Shown here: positions 1-6,963 of the stretch, one piece after another
Numbering within the stretch: the first letter of the stretch is position 1
Layout of the letters: the number at the start of each line of letters is the position of its first letter
NCBI RefSeq assembly: GCF_001646665.1
Contig: NZ_LWBU01000405.1
Span: forward strand, 1-64,000
Direction of reading: 5' to 3'
Source of the DNA: Streptomyces noursei
GTDB lineage: Bacteria; Actinomycetota; Actinomycetes; Streptomycetales; Streptomycetaceae
DNA: 64,000 bases
The notes under the pieces: model-generated
Databases searched by the model: none
What the model was told of the DNA's origin: nothing
Seen by the model: only the letters and a program-made list of their open reading frames with translations
Program-made: the position numbers and the translations under genes

Positions 1-206
1 ACCCCCCCCCCGCGCCCGCCCCGACCGGCGCCCCCGAGGACGACCGCGGTCTGCGCCCCCCGCCCCCCCCCACGGACGCCCCGCCCCCCCCCGCCCCGCC
101 CGCCCCCACCGAGGACCGGCCCCCGACCGGTGAGCCCGACCCGGCGGCCCCGCCCGCCCCCACGGGCGAGCCCGACCCCCGCACTCCGCCCGCCCCCGAC
201 CACTGA
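1..206 (+). CDS. C-terminal end of an unidentified Pro-rich protein (5' end outside the window)
   Basis: One frame with codons starting at base 3 stays open from the window edge to a TGA at 204-206. It reads as a low-complexity tail of proline, alanine, glutamate and aspartate, with two near-identical copies of TGEPDP spaced 15 residues apart. Such tails are common on streptomycete membrane or secreted proteins, but nothing here identifies the family. Because the GC content is extreme, an open frame of this length is weak evidence by itself; the regular amino-acid composition and the clean stop before the next gene are the only support. Confidence 0.4.
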   Translation, partial: PPPAPAPTGAPEDDRGLRPPPPPTDAPPPPAPPAPTEDRPPTGEPDPAAPPAPTGEPDPRTPPAPDH

Positions 207-273
207 CCCCCGGACCCGGCGGCCCCTGACCCGGGGCCCCGGCGGGCGCCGGCCGGCGGCGTACGCTGGGTGT

Positions 274-612
274 ATGAGGACCGCCCCCGCCCCCGGACCG
301 CGCGATGCGAAGAGCGAATCGGCGCCGGAGGACGAGAAGAACCCGCAGTATCCGAAGAACACGCACCACCCGGACAGCGCGGACCCGGACGGCGACACCC
401 GTCCGGACAGCCCGAGCACCACGGCCGACCCCTCGGGTGCGGCCGGTCCGGCCGGTCCCCGGAAGAGGACACCGGCGCTGATCTTCGACGATCCGCTGGA
501 CCAGCAGTCCGCGGACGATACGGACCGTGGGTGGGGTGAGCGGCCTCCGGCCGGCGGCAGCGCCGCCGACCTCGCGCGCTTCCTGGACGAGAAGCCGCCG
601 CACCACCTCTGA
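274..612 (+). CDS. Small hydrophilic hypothetical protein
   Basis: The protein has 112 residues and no signal peptide or membrane segment. It is very polar (Pro, Asp, Glu, Lys) through residue 65. The C-terminal third is denser and looks like the conserved part: KRTPALIFDDPLDQQ, then DDTDRGWGE, then an Ala/Leu helix ending DLARFLDEKPPHHL. An upstream in-frame ATG at 130 exists, but the ATG at 274 is preferred: the hexamer TACGCT at 262-267 lies 6 nt before it, the arrangement of a leaderless promoter, and the residues before it are compositional noise. It converges on mscL with a gap of only 16 bases. Function unknown. Confidence 0.65.
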   Translation: MRTAPAPGPRDAKSESAPEDEKNPQYPKNTHHPDSADPDGDTRPDSPSTTADPSGAAGPAGPRKRTPALIFDDPLDQQSADDTDRGWGERPPAGGSAADLARFLDEKPPHHL

Positions 613-628
613 GCCGGCGTACCCGCCC

Positions 629-1105
629 TTACGGGGCGCCGCGACCCGCACCCCGCTGGGCCACGAGCGCGTCCCGGATCTCCTTGAGCACCTCCAGCTC
701 GGTGACCTCCAGCATCTCCTCCACGCCACTCCTCTCCTTCTGGAGCGCGGCCCGGCGGGCCAGGTACCGGGCCATGGGCAGCACCATCAGGAAGTAGACG
801 ACCGCCGCGGTGATCAGGAAGCTGAGCGTGGCGCTGAGCACGGAGCCCCACAGGATCGCGACGCCCTGGACGACCTCGCCGCTCTCGTCCACCTGGCAAG
901 GCGCCTTCAGGCAGGACCGGTAGCTCTCCAGGTTCTTGGTGCCGAACGCGCCGACCACGGGGCTGATCACGCCCCTGACGATCGCGTTCACGATGTTGGT
1001 GAAGGCGGCACCGATCACCACCGCGACCGCCAGGTCGATCACGTTCCCGCGCAGGATGAAGGCCTTGAAGCCCTCCAGCAGGTTCTGGTTCTTGTCCTGG
1101 CTCAC
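629..1105 (-). CDS. mscL: Large-conductance mechanosensitive channel MscL
   Basis: The gene encodes a pore-forming inner-membrane channel that opens under membrane tension to release solutes during hypo-osmotic shock. The N-terminal amphipathic stretch (KNQNLLEGFKAFILRGNV) and first membrane helix (IDLAVAVVIGAAFTNIVNAIV) carry the conserved pore-lining pattern. A second helix (LSFLITAAVVYFLMVLPM) and a charged C-terminal helix follow. There are 158 residues, slightly long for the family because of a periplasmic loop containing two cysteines (SCLKAPC). The start is placed at the GTG at 1105 because AAGGGG ends 7 nt upstream; an ATG at 1126 would add six Arg-rich residues. It is the last gene of a leftward series but has its own spacing. 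Confidence 0.95.
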   Translation of the reverse strand: MSQDKNQNLLEGFKAFILRGNVIDLAVAVVIGAAFTNIVNAIVRGVISPVVGAFGTKNLESYRSCLKAPCQVDESGEVVQGVAILWGSVLSATLSFLITAAVVYFLMVLPMARYLARRAALQKERSGVEEMLEVTELEVLKEIRDALVAQRGAGRGAP

Positions 1106-1257
1106 CACGGTGCCCCTTCGTCGCATGTGCAGTCGGCGCAGCCATTACGCCGTGCACCGTGCATAACCGTCCAATCCGTACACACGGACAGGTGACGTGA
1201 CAGGCACTTCGTGCGAGGGGGCTCATTTCGTGCGACCGGGCTCGGCGCGGGGCGGCG

Positions 1258-1872
1258 TCAGCACAGCGTCACGGCCAGCCGGGAGGTGGCCCCCGCGCCA
1301 GCCAGTTCGGCGGCGGTCGCGCGCGGGACGGACAGCACCACCAGCGCGCCGCCGTCCGGCGGATCGGCCCGTGCGCCGGGCACCTTCTCCACGCGGGCGC
1401 CCCGGGCCACCACCCGGGCGCCGTCCTCACCGTCCGCCGGGGACGACACCGGCGAGGCGATCACGTCGACGCGGTCACCGGGCCGCAGCAGCCGCACCGT
1501 CGCGGCGTCGGCGATCCGCACCGGCGCGGACACCGTCTCGACCGGTTCCCGTTCCCGCTCGGGGGTGGCGGCCCGCGGCCGGTCCGCCTCGGCGGGGCCG
1601 CGGGACCCGGGAGCGGAGGCGGCCAGTGCCGCCGCCGTCATGGCGAGCCCGGCCGCCATGGCCCGCCGCCGCCGGCGCACCGCCCGGCGCAACCGGTGCC
1701 GCCCGCCCCGCACCCGCAGCGGCGCGAACGACGGCACCCCGTGCGTCTCCGGTACCGGCATCACCGCCTCGCGCCCGGCGACGGAGCCGAGCGGGGGAGC
1801 GGAGGAGGAGAACGCGCGGGGCGACGAGGAGGGGGAGGGGGAGGGGGAAGAGGGGAGGGGACGGGACGTCAT
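1258..1872 (-). CDS. SAF-domain membrane-anchored protein (CpaB/RcpC-like)
   Basis: The protein has 204 residues. The N-terminal 60 residues are Ser/Pro-rich and then strongly basic (a run of arginines), followed by one hydrophobic segment (AMAAGLAMTAAALAAS). The remainder is a single SAF/RcpC-type fold with the typical phrase RLLRPGDRVDVIASPV, as in Flp pilus assembly protein CpaB. The ATG at 1872 is chosen because AGGTGG lies 8 nt upstream; the GTG at 1884 would lack this. No pilus genes lie beside it, so a role in pilus assembly is not supported by context. A conserved streptomycete protein of unknown role is the safer label. Confidence 0.75.
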   Translation of the reverse strand: MTSRPLPSSPSPSPSSSPRAFSSSAPPLGSVAGREAVMPVPETHGVPSFAPLRVRGGRHRLRRAVRRRRRAMAAGLAMTAAALAASAPGSRGPAEADRPRAATPEREREPVETVSAPVRIADAATVRLLRPGDRVDVIASPVSSPADGEDGARVVARGARVEKVPGARADPPDGGALVVLSVPRATAAELAGAGATSRLAVTLC

Positions 1873-2039
1873 GGCAACCACCACCTGCGGTGAGGGGTCC
1901 CGGACGGGTCCGGTACGGGGACCGGTTCACGAACGAACCGCGCCTCGGGCCGGGACCCGGACCGGGAGCGGACCGGATTCCTGCCGGCTCTCCGCCGACG
2001 CCCTCACGATCCCGCGTCCGCCCCGATCCCGCCGGAGCC

Positions 2040-2066
2040 TGTGGACAACCCCGCCCCTGTGCACAA
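2040..2066 (-). promoter_or_regulatory. Two DnaA-box-like sites
   Basis: On the minus strand 2040-2048 reads TTGTCCACA, the streptomycete DnaA-box consensus exactly, and 2058-2066 reads TTGTGCACA, one mismatch away, in the same orientation and 18 bp apart. They lie in the intergenic space between the phosphorylase gene and the SAF gene. Whether DnaA binds here is inference. Confidence 0.4.
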
Positions 2067-2119
2067 CCTCGTCACCCGCCGGAGCGCCGCACCGGGCCAC
2101 GCCCCGCCGGGGTGCCCGG

Positions 2120-3025
2120 TCACGGCAGTTCGATGCCCAGGTCCCAGCCGTCGTGCGCGTGGGTGCAGAGGCAGGAGCGGCTCGCCGTCGCCGGCAGCCC
2201 GGCGACCGCGTCGAACAGCACCTCCCGCAGCCGGCCCACGTTCTCGCCGAAGACCCGGAGCACCTCGGTGTGCGAGACGCCCTCGCCGGTCTCGGCGCCC
2301 GCGTCGAGGTCCGTCACCAGCGCCATCGACGTGTAGCAGAGGCCCAGCTCACGAGCGAGGTACGCCTCGGGGTGACCGGTCATGCCGACCACCGACCAGC
2401 CCATCGCGGCGTGCCACCGCGACTCGGCGCGCGTGGAGAAGCGGGGACCCTCGACGACGACCATGGTCCCGCCGTCCACCGCCTCCCAGCCCCGGCCGTG
2501 AGCCGCGGCGAGGGCCACCTTGCGCCCGTCGGGGCAGTACGGGTCGGCGAACGACGTGTGCACGACGTTCGGCACGGACCCGTCGGGCAGGGGCTCCCCG
2601 TCGAAGTAGGTCTGCGTGCGGTTCTTGGTGCGGTCGACCAGCTGGTCCGGCACCAGCAGCGTGCCGGGACCGTACTCCGGTCGCAGGCCGCCCACGGCGC
2701 ACGGCCCGAGGACCTGGCGCACGCCGACCGACCGCAGCGCCCACAGGTTGGCCCGGTAGTTGATGCGGTGGGGCGGCAGGTGGTGGCCCCGCCCGTGCCG
2801 GGGGAGGAACACGACCCGGCGTCCGGCCAGCTCGCCGAAGAACAGCGAGTCGCTCGGGCTGCCGTACGGGGTCGTCACCCGGACCTCGGTCACGTCCTCC
2901 AGGAAGGAGTAGAAGCCCGAGCCGCCGATGACACCGATGTCCGCGCGGAGGCCGCCACCGGCGCCGTCATCGCTGCCGTGACCGGACTCGTCCCCGCCGC
3001 TGCCTGCCTTCACCGCGTTCGCCAT
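2120..3025 (-). CDS. mtnP: S-methyl-5'-thioadenosine phosphorylase
   Basis: This enzyme cleaves methylthioadenosine with phosphate to adenine and methylthioribose-1-phosphate in the cytoplasmic methionine and polyamine salvage route. The protein has 301 residues with a non-conserved Gly/Ser/Asp-rich start of about 28 residues. The phosphate-binding motif IGGSGFY (33-39), the RHGRGHHLPPHRINYRANLWAL block, the purine-site EGPRFSTRAE and VTDLDAG follow. The two aspartates of TDLD match the 6-aminopurine-selecting pair of MTA phosphorylases rather than the Asn of guanosine/inosine phosphorylases. The ATG at 3025 has no clear Shine-Dalgarno, but TAGGGT lies 7 nt upstream, suggesting a leaderless mRNA. 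Confidence 0.92.
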   Translation of the reverse strand: MANAVKAGSGGDESGHGSDDGAGGGLRADIGVIGGSGFYSFLEDVTEVRVTTPYGSPSDSLFFGELAGRRVVFLPRHGRGHHLPPHRINYRANLWALRSVGVRQVLGPCAVGGLRPEYGPGTLLVPDQLVDRTKNRTQTYFDGEPLPDGSVPNVVHTSFADPYCPDGRKVALAAAHGRGWEAVDGGTMVVVEGPRFSTRAESRWHAAMGWSVVGMTGHPEAYLARELGLCYTSMALVTDLDAGAETGEGVSHTEVLRVFGENVGRLREVLFDAVAGLPATASRSCLCTHAHDGWDLGIELP

Positions 3026-3132
3026 GCGGTTCACCCTAACGGGGCCCGGATACGCCGAGGACCCCGCCGTGGGAAACGGCAGGGTCCGGGGAGAACCGGG
3101 TCCGGAACGGGCCGGACCGGCGGCGGGCCGGG

Positions 3133-3456
3133 TCAGGCGGCGGAGCTGGAGCTTCCGGCCGTGCTGGACGTGGCGGGCTTGGAGTCCGACGACGAGGAGG
3201 CCGAGGACGAACCCGACGCGGCGGCGCCGGACGAGCTCGACGAGCTCGACTTCGAGGCCGGCGAGCTGCTCGACGACGCGCCACGGCTGTCGTTGCGGTA
3301 GAAGCCGGAGCCCTTGAAGACAATGCCGACGGCCGAGAACACCTTCTTCAGGCGTCCCTGGCAGTTCGGGCACTCGGTCAGGGCGTCATCGGTGAACTTC
3401 TGCACCGCCTCGAGGCCCTCGCCGCACTCGGTGCACTGGTACTGGTAGGTCGGCAC
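3133..3456 (-). CDS. FmdB-type zinc-ribbon protein with Ser-rich tail
   Basis: The FmdB/CxxC_CXXC_SSSS family is a small zinc-ribbon family of uncertain biochemical role, named after a putative regulator of formamidase. The zinc ribbon has CxxC at residues 8-11 and 29-32, followed by the family phrase VFSAVGIVFKGSGFY. The last 50 of 107 residues are almost pure Ser/Ala/Gly with a few Lys and Asp, disordered by composition. The GTG at 3456 is chosen because AGGAGG sits 7 nt upstream and because it gives the family start MPTYQYQC. A CIRCE-type inverted repeat lies just upstream, so heat-shock control by HrcA is predicted. Confidence 0.9.
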   Translation of the reverse strand: MPTYQYQCTECGEGLEAVQKFTDDALTECPNCQGRLKKVFSAVGIVFKGSGFYRNDSRGASSSSSPASKSSSSSSSGAAASGSSSASSSSDSKPATSSTAGSSSSAA

Positions 3457-3467
3457 TTGTCTTCCTC

Positions 3468-3494
3468 CTGGCACTCTCACTCATTGAGTGCTAA
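3468..3494 (-). promoter_or_regulatory. CIRCE (HrcA operator) upstream of the FmdB gene
   Basis: On the minus strand the sequence is TTAGCACTC, nine bases, then GAGTGCCAG. The known CIRCE consensus is TTAGCACTC-N9-GAGTGCTAA, so one arm is perfect and the other matches at 7 of 9 positions, with the exact spacing. It ends 5 bases before the AGGAGG ribosome-binding site of the FmdB gene, a position where a bound repressor would block transcription. Confidence 0.75.
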
Positions 3495-3524
3495 CGACAG
3501 TCCATACTGACGTATTCCGCGGGA

Positions 3525-4820
3525 TCAGTCCACCGTCACGGGTACGCGGTGACCGACGCCACGTGCCACGGTCCGGGTCGCGGGGCGGGGCGCCAGCCGC
3601 GACCGGAGCGCCACCAGGGTGGTCAGGGCCAGGGCCGTACCGGCCAGCGGGACCAGGAAACCGGCGCTCGCGCCGTAGCCGTCGGCGAGCCGTCCGGCCA
3701 CCGTCACGGCGGCCGCCTGGCCCAGTGCCACGGCGCCCGTCAGCCAGGTGAACGCCTCGGTGCGCGCGGATGCCGGGACCAGCGACTCGACCAGCGTGTA
3801 GCCGGTGATCAGCGCCGGGGCGATGCACAGGCCGACGACGAGGCCGAGGGTGCCGAGCAGCGCCACCGAGTGGGCGGACCACAGCAGCGACGCGGCGACG
3901 GTCAGGCCCGTGTAGCCGAGGATCAGCCGGCGGCGGGGACCGGACTTCCAGGCGATGGCGCCGACGGCGATGCCGGCCAGCATGTTGCCGGCGGCGAAGA
4001 GCCCGTACAGCAGGCCGTTCATGCCCGGCTGTCCGATCTCCTCGGTGAACGCGGTCAGCGAGACCTGCATGCCGCCGAAGACGGAGCCGATGCCGAGGAA
4101 CGCGATGGCGAGCACCCGCACGCCCGGCACGGACAGGGCGGAGACCCGCTCCACGCGCGCGTGCTCGGCGGACGAGCCGTGCGCGGGCTGCGTGCGGCGC
4201 TGGGCGGCGAAGAGGAGGCCGCCGGCCAGGGTCAGCGTCGCCTCGGCGATCAGGCCGGCCGCCGGGTGGACGCCGGTGCACAGCGCGGTGGCGAGGACGG
4301 GGCCGACCACGAACGTGAACTCGTCCGTCACGGACTCGAAGGCCGCCGCCGTCGACATCAGCGGGGACCCCTCCAGCTTGGCGGCCCACCGGGACCGCAC
4401 CATGGGCCCGATCTGCGGCACGGAGGCACCGGTCGGCACCGCCGCCGCGAACAGGGCCCACAGGGGGGCGCCGGCCAGCGCGAGCGCCGTCAGGACCGAC
4501 ACCGAGACGGTGTGCACCAGGACGCCGGGGACGAGGACGGCACGCTGGCCGAAGCGGTCGGCGAGCTTGCCGCTCTGCGGTGCGAACAGGGCCATGGAGA
4601 CCCCGGTGAACGCGGCGACGGCGCCGGCGCTGCCGTACGAGCCGGTGGTGTGCTGGACCAGCAGGACGATGCCGATGGTCAGCATCGCGAAGGGCTGCCG
4701 GGCGGCGAAGCCGGGGAGCAGGAACGTCCATGCGCCGGGTGTGCGCAGGAGCTGTCCGTAACCGGGACGCCGGGTGGTGTCCGAGGTGGTGACCGTGGCT
4801 GTGTCTACAGCGGAGGGCAC
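3525..4820 (-). CDS. Major facilitator superfamily transporter
   Basis: This is an integral membrane permease of 431 residues with about twelve hydrophobic helices, beginning around FLLPGFAARQPFAMLTIGIVLL. It contains the MFS loop-2/3 signature in the form FAPQSGKLADRFGQRAVL and a repeated, weaker version in the second half (GRLADGYG). The substrate cannot be told; the closest general type is the drug/metabolite efflux class. The GTG at 4820 is favoured because AAAGG lies 8 nt upstream; an in-frame ATG at 4919 would add a polar 33-residue leader. The gene lies 68 bases upstream of the FmdB gene, which has its own operator, so co-transcription is uncertain. Confidence 0.85.
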   Translation of the reverse strand: MPSAVDTATVTTSDTTRRPGYGQLLRTPGAWTFLLPGFAARQPFAMLTIGIVLLVQHTTGSYGSAGAVAAFTGVSMALFAPQSGKLADRFGQRAVLVPGVLVHTVSVSVLTALALAGAPLWALFAAAVPTGASVPQIGPMVRSRWAAKLEGSPLMSTAAAFESVTDEFTFVVGPVLATALCTGVHPAAGLIAEATLTLAGGLLFAAQRRTQPAHGSSAEHARVERVSALSVPGVRVLAIAFLGIGSVFGGMQVSLTAFTEEIGQPGMNGLLYGLFAAGNMLAGIAVGAIAWKSGPRRRLILGYTGLTVAASLLWSAHSVALLGTLGLVVGLCIAPALITGYTLVESLVPASARTEAFTWLTGAVALGQAAAVTVAGRLADGYGASAGFLVPLAGTALALTTLVALRSRLAPRPATRTVARGVGHRVPVTVD

Positions 4821-5201
4821 GGCCTGTGCCTTTCTGCCGCCTGGTAGCGCTCCCCTGGGTGTCGGGAGCCGCCGAGAGCTGTCCTCTTGCGCGGAACTGC
4901 GGTAGATACCGGGCTCCACTGCGGGGGAGCTTCACGGCCGCCATACGGTCGCGCCAGCTCTGCGTCAGGCAGAGTTGGTCGATCAGTGTGCCTTCATGGT
5001 ACAGGGCGTTGCTGGTGTGGTGCCTGTGAAATGGCCGATAGGACGAAGGCCTCACCTCGGATTAACCGGACGTTCACCCTCCGATTTGCCGCCCTCCCGG
5101 CCCGGGGAGCCACCCCCAGGCCCGGAGGGGAGCCGACCCGCCCGCGCCGCCCCGCCCGGCCCTCCGCGCCGACCCGTCACGCCCCCCCCGCGCCGCCCTC
5201 G
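4821..5201. other. Intergenic region with an inverted repeat upstream of the MFS gene
   Basis: No gene is supported in this 381-base stretch. It holds a perfect inverted repeat CTCTGC/GCAGAG at 4959-4964 and 4969-4974 with a 4-base gap, which could be an operator for the leftward MFS gene. The part next to the antiporter stop (about 5100-5200) is C-rich without recognisable structure. Confidence 0.4.
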
Positions 5202-6704
5202 TCACGCCCCGCCGGCGCCGCCCGTGCCCAGCCAGCCGGCCAGCTTGCCGCCCTGGCCGACCGCCCGCAGGCGCCGCTCGGCGGCGTCCCGGACCGGGTC
5301 CGTCGCCACCACCAGCAGCTCGTCGCCGCGCCGCAGGACGGTCGTCGGCGACGGGACGAAGCTCTTGTCGTCCCGTACGACGAGGGTGACCGCCGCCCCC
5401 GGCGGCAGCCGCAGCTCCGCGACCTCCACACCGTGCATCCGGGACTTCTCCGGGATGGCCACCGACAGCAGGTGCCCGCGCAGCCGCTCCAGGGGCGCCG
5501 ACTCGACGCCCAGGTCGGCCGCCTCCGCCGAGTCGCCCAGCCGCAGCGCCCTGGCCAGCCAGGGCAGGGTCGGGCCCTGCACCAGCGTGTAGACGACCAC
5601 CAGCACGAAGACGATGTTGAAGACCTTCTCGCTGCCCTCGATCCCGGACACCATCGGGATGGTCGCCAGGATGATGGGCACCGCGCCCCGCAGCCCCGCC
5701 CAGGACATCAGGGTCTGCTCCTGCCAGGGGACGCGGAAGGGCAGCAGGCTCAGGGCGACGGACAGCGGCCGGGCCACCGCCGTCAGGACCAGCCCGACCA
5801 TCACCGCCGGCCAGAAGTCGTCGATCAGTTCGTGCGGGGTCACCAGCAGGCCGAGCAGCACGAACATGCCGATCTGGGCGATCCAGCCCAGGCCCTCCGC
5901 GAAACCGCGGTTGGCGGGCGCGTGCGGCAGCTTGGCGTTGCCCAGGATCACCGAGGCCAGGTAGACCGCGAGGAAGCCGCTGCCGTGCGCCATGGCGCCG
6001 GCCGCGTACGCCACCACGGCGATGGCCATCACGGCGATCGGGTACAGGCCGGACGCGGGCAGCGCCACGTGCCGCAGCCCGAACGAGCCCAGGAAGCCGA
6101 CCAGCAGCCCGATGGCCGCGCCGATGGCCAGTTCCATGGCGATGGTGCCGAGCAGCATGTACCAGCTGTCGACGGGACCGGTCGTGGAGAAGGCCACCAC
6201 CAGGATCACGACGGGGGCGTCGTTGAATCCGGACTCGGCCTCCAGGGTGCCGGTCACCCGGGACGGGAGCGGCACCTTGCGCAGGACGGAGAAGACGGCG
6301 GCGGCGTCGGTCGACGAGACGACCGCGCCGATGATCAGCGCCTGGCGCCACTCCAGGCCCACCCAGTAGTGCGCCGCCGCGGCCGTGACGCCCACGCTCA
6401 CCGCGACGCCGACGGTCGACAGGACGGCCGCCATGGGCAACGCGGGTTTGATCTCCTTCCACTTGGTGCCCAGGCCGCCCTCGGCCAGGATCACCACAAG
6501 TGCGGCATAGCCGATCACCTGGGTCAGTTCGGCGTTGTCGAAGTGGACGTTGCCGATGCCGTCCTGCCCGATGGCGACCCCGATCCCGAGGTACAGGAGC
6601 AGGCTGGGGAGCCCGCTGCGGGAGGAGATCCGCACCGCCGCGACGGCGACGAGCAGCACGAGCGAGCAGATGAACAGGAGTTCGTTGAGCTGGTGGACAG
6701 TCAG
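5202..6704 (-). CDS. Potassium/proton antiporter (CPA1 family with TrkA-C domain)
   Basis: This inner-membrane antiporter exchanges K+ for H+ in pH and potassium homeostasis. About twelve membrane helices occupy the first 390 residues, with the CPA1 signatures SSTDAAAVFSVLR and ESGFNDAPVVIL (the aspartate of the ion site). The C-terminal 110 residues form a TrkA-C regulatory domain (RLPPGAAVTLVVRDDKSFVP). The start is uncertain. A GTG at 6659 truncates the first helix; a CTG at 6704 restores a full helix (LNELLFICSLVLLVAVAAV) and has AGGAAAGG 9 nt upstream, so I use it, giving 500 residues. The promoter-proximal DNA at 6740-6790 is AT-rich. Confidence 0.9.
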   Translation of the reverse strand: MTVHQLNELLFICSLVLLVAVAAVRISSRSGLPSLLLYLGIGVAIGQDGIGNVHFDNAELTQVIGYAALVVILAEGGLGTKWKEIKPALPMAAVLSTVGVAVSVGVTAAAAHYWVGLEWRQALIIGAVVSSTDAAAVFSVLRKVPLPSRVTGTLEAESGFNDAPVVILVVAFSTTGPVDSWYMLLGTIAMELAIGAAIGLLVGFLGSFGLRHVALPASGLYPIAVMAIAVVAYAAGAMAHGSGFLAVYLASVILGNAKLPHAPANRGFAEGLGWIAQIGMFVLLGLLVTPHELIDDFWPAVMVGLVLTAVARPLSVALSLLPFRVPWQEQTLMSWAGLRGAVPIILATIPMVSGIEGSEKVFNIVFVLVVVYTLVQGPTLPWLARALRLGDSAEAADLGVESAPLERLRGHLLSVAIPEKSRMHGVEVAELRLPPGAAVTLVVRDDKSFVPSPTTVLRRGDELLVVATDPVRDAAERRLRAVGQGGKLAGWLGTGGAGGA

Positions 6705-6761
6705 TGGGCCGACCCTTTCCTCATATGCACGCCGGATCGTTCCAGCCGCGGTACTTCGTTA

Positions 6762-6771
6762 CCTTACCTAA
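6762..6771 (-). promoter_or_regulatory. Half iron-box-like sequence upstream of the antiporter
   Basis: The minus strand reads TTAGGTAAGG, matching the left half of the IdeR/DmdR1 iron box (TTAGGTTAGG) at all but one position. The right half is not conserved, so binding would be weak at best. It lies about 60 bases upstream of the antiporter start. Confidence 0.2.
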
Positions 6772-6963
6772 TCATTAACGCTTCCTTGACGCCCGGTCCC
6801 CGGTGCGGCCGGTGACCGGACCCGGCCGCTGGTCGCGGGGCAGCGGTGGCTGTGAACGGCCCCCGGGAAGGGGCCCTTACTGACACCGCGTCCGGGCCGG
6901 GTGAGCGCTGCGCCTATGGTTGCTCCAGCACTCCAGGATCAGACTGCGCCTCGAAGGACAGCG

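Noticed and set aside
1211-3301. Long plus-strand open frame across the SAF and phosphorylase genes
   Set aside because: It is the complement of real genes with recognised motifs, has no family features, and its composition follows the shadow pattern.
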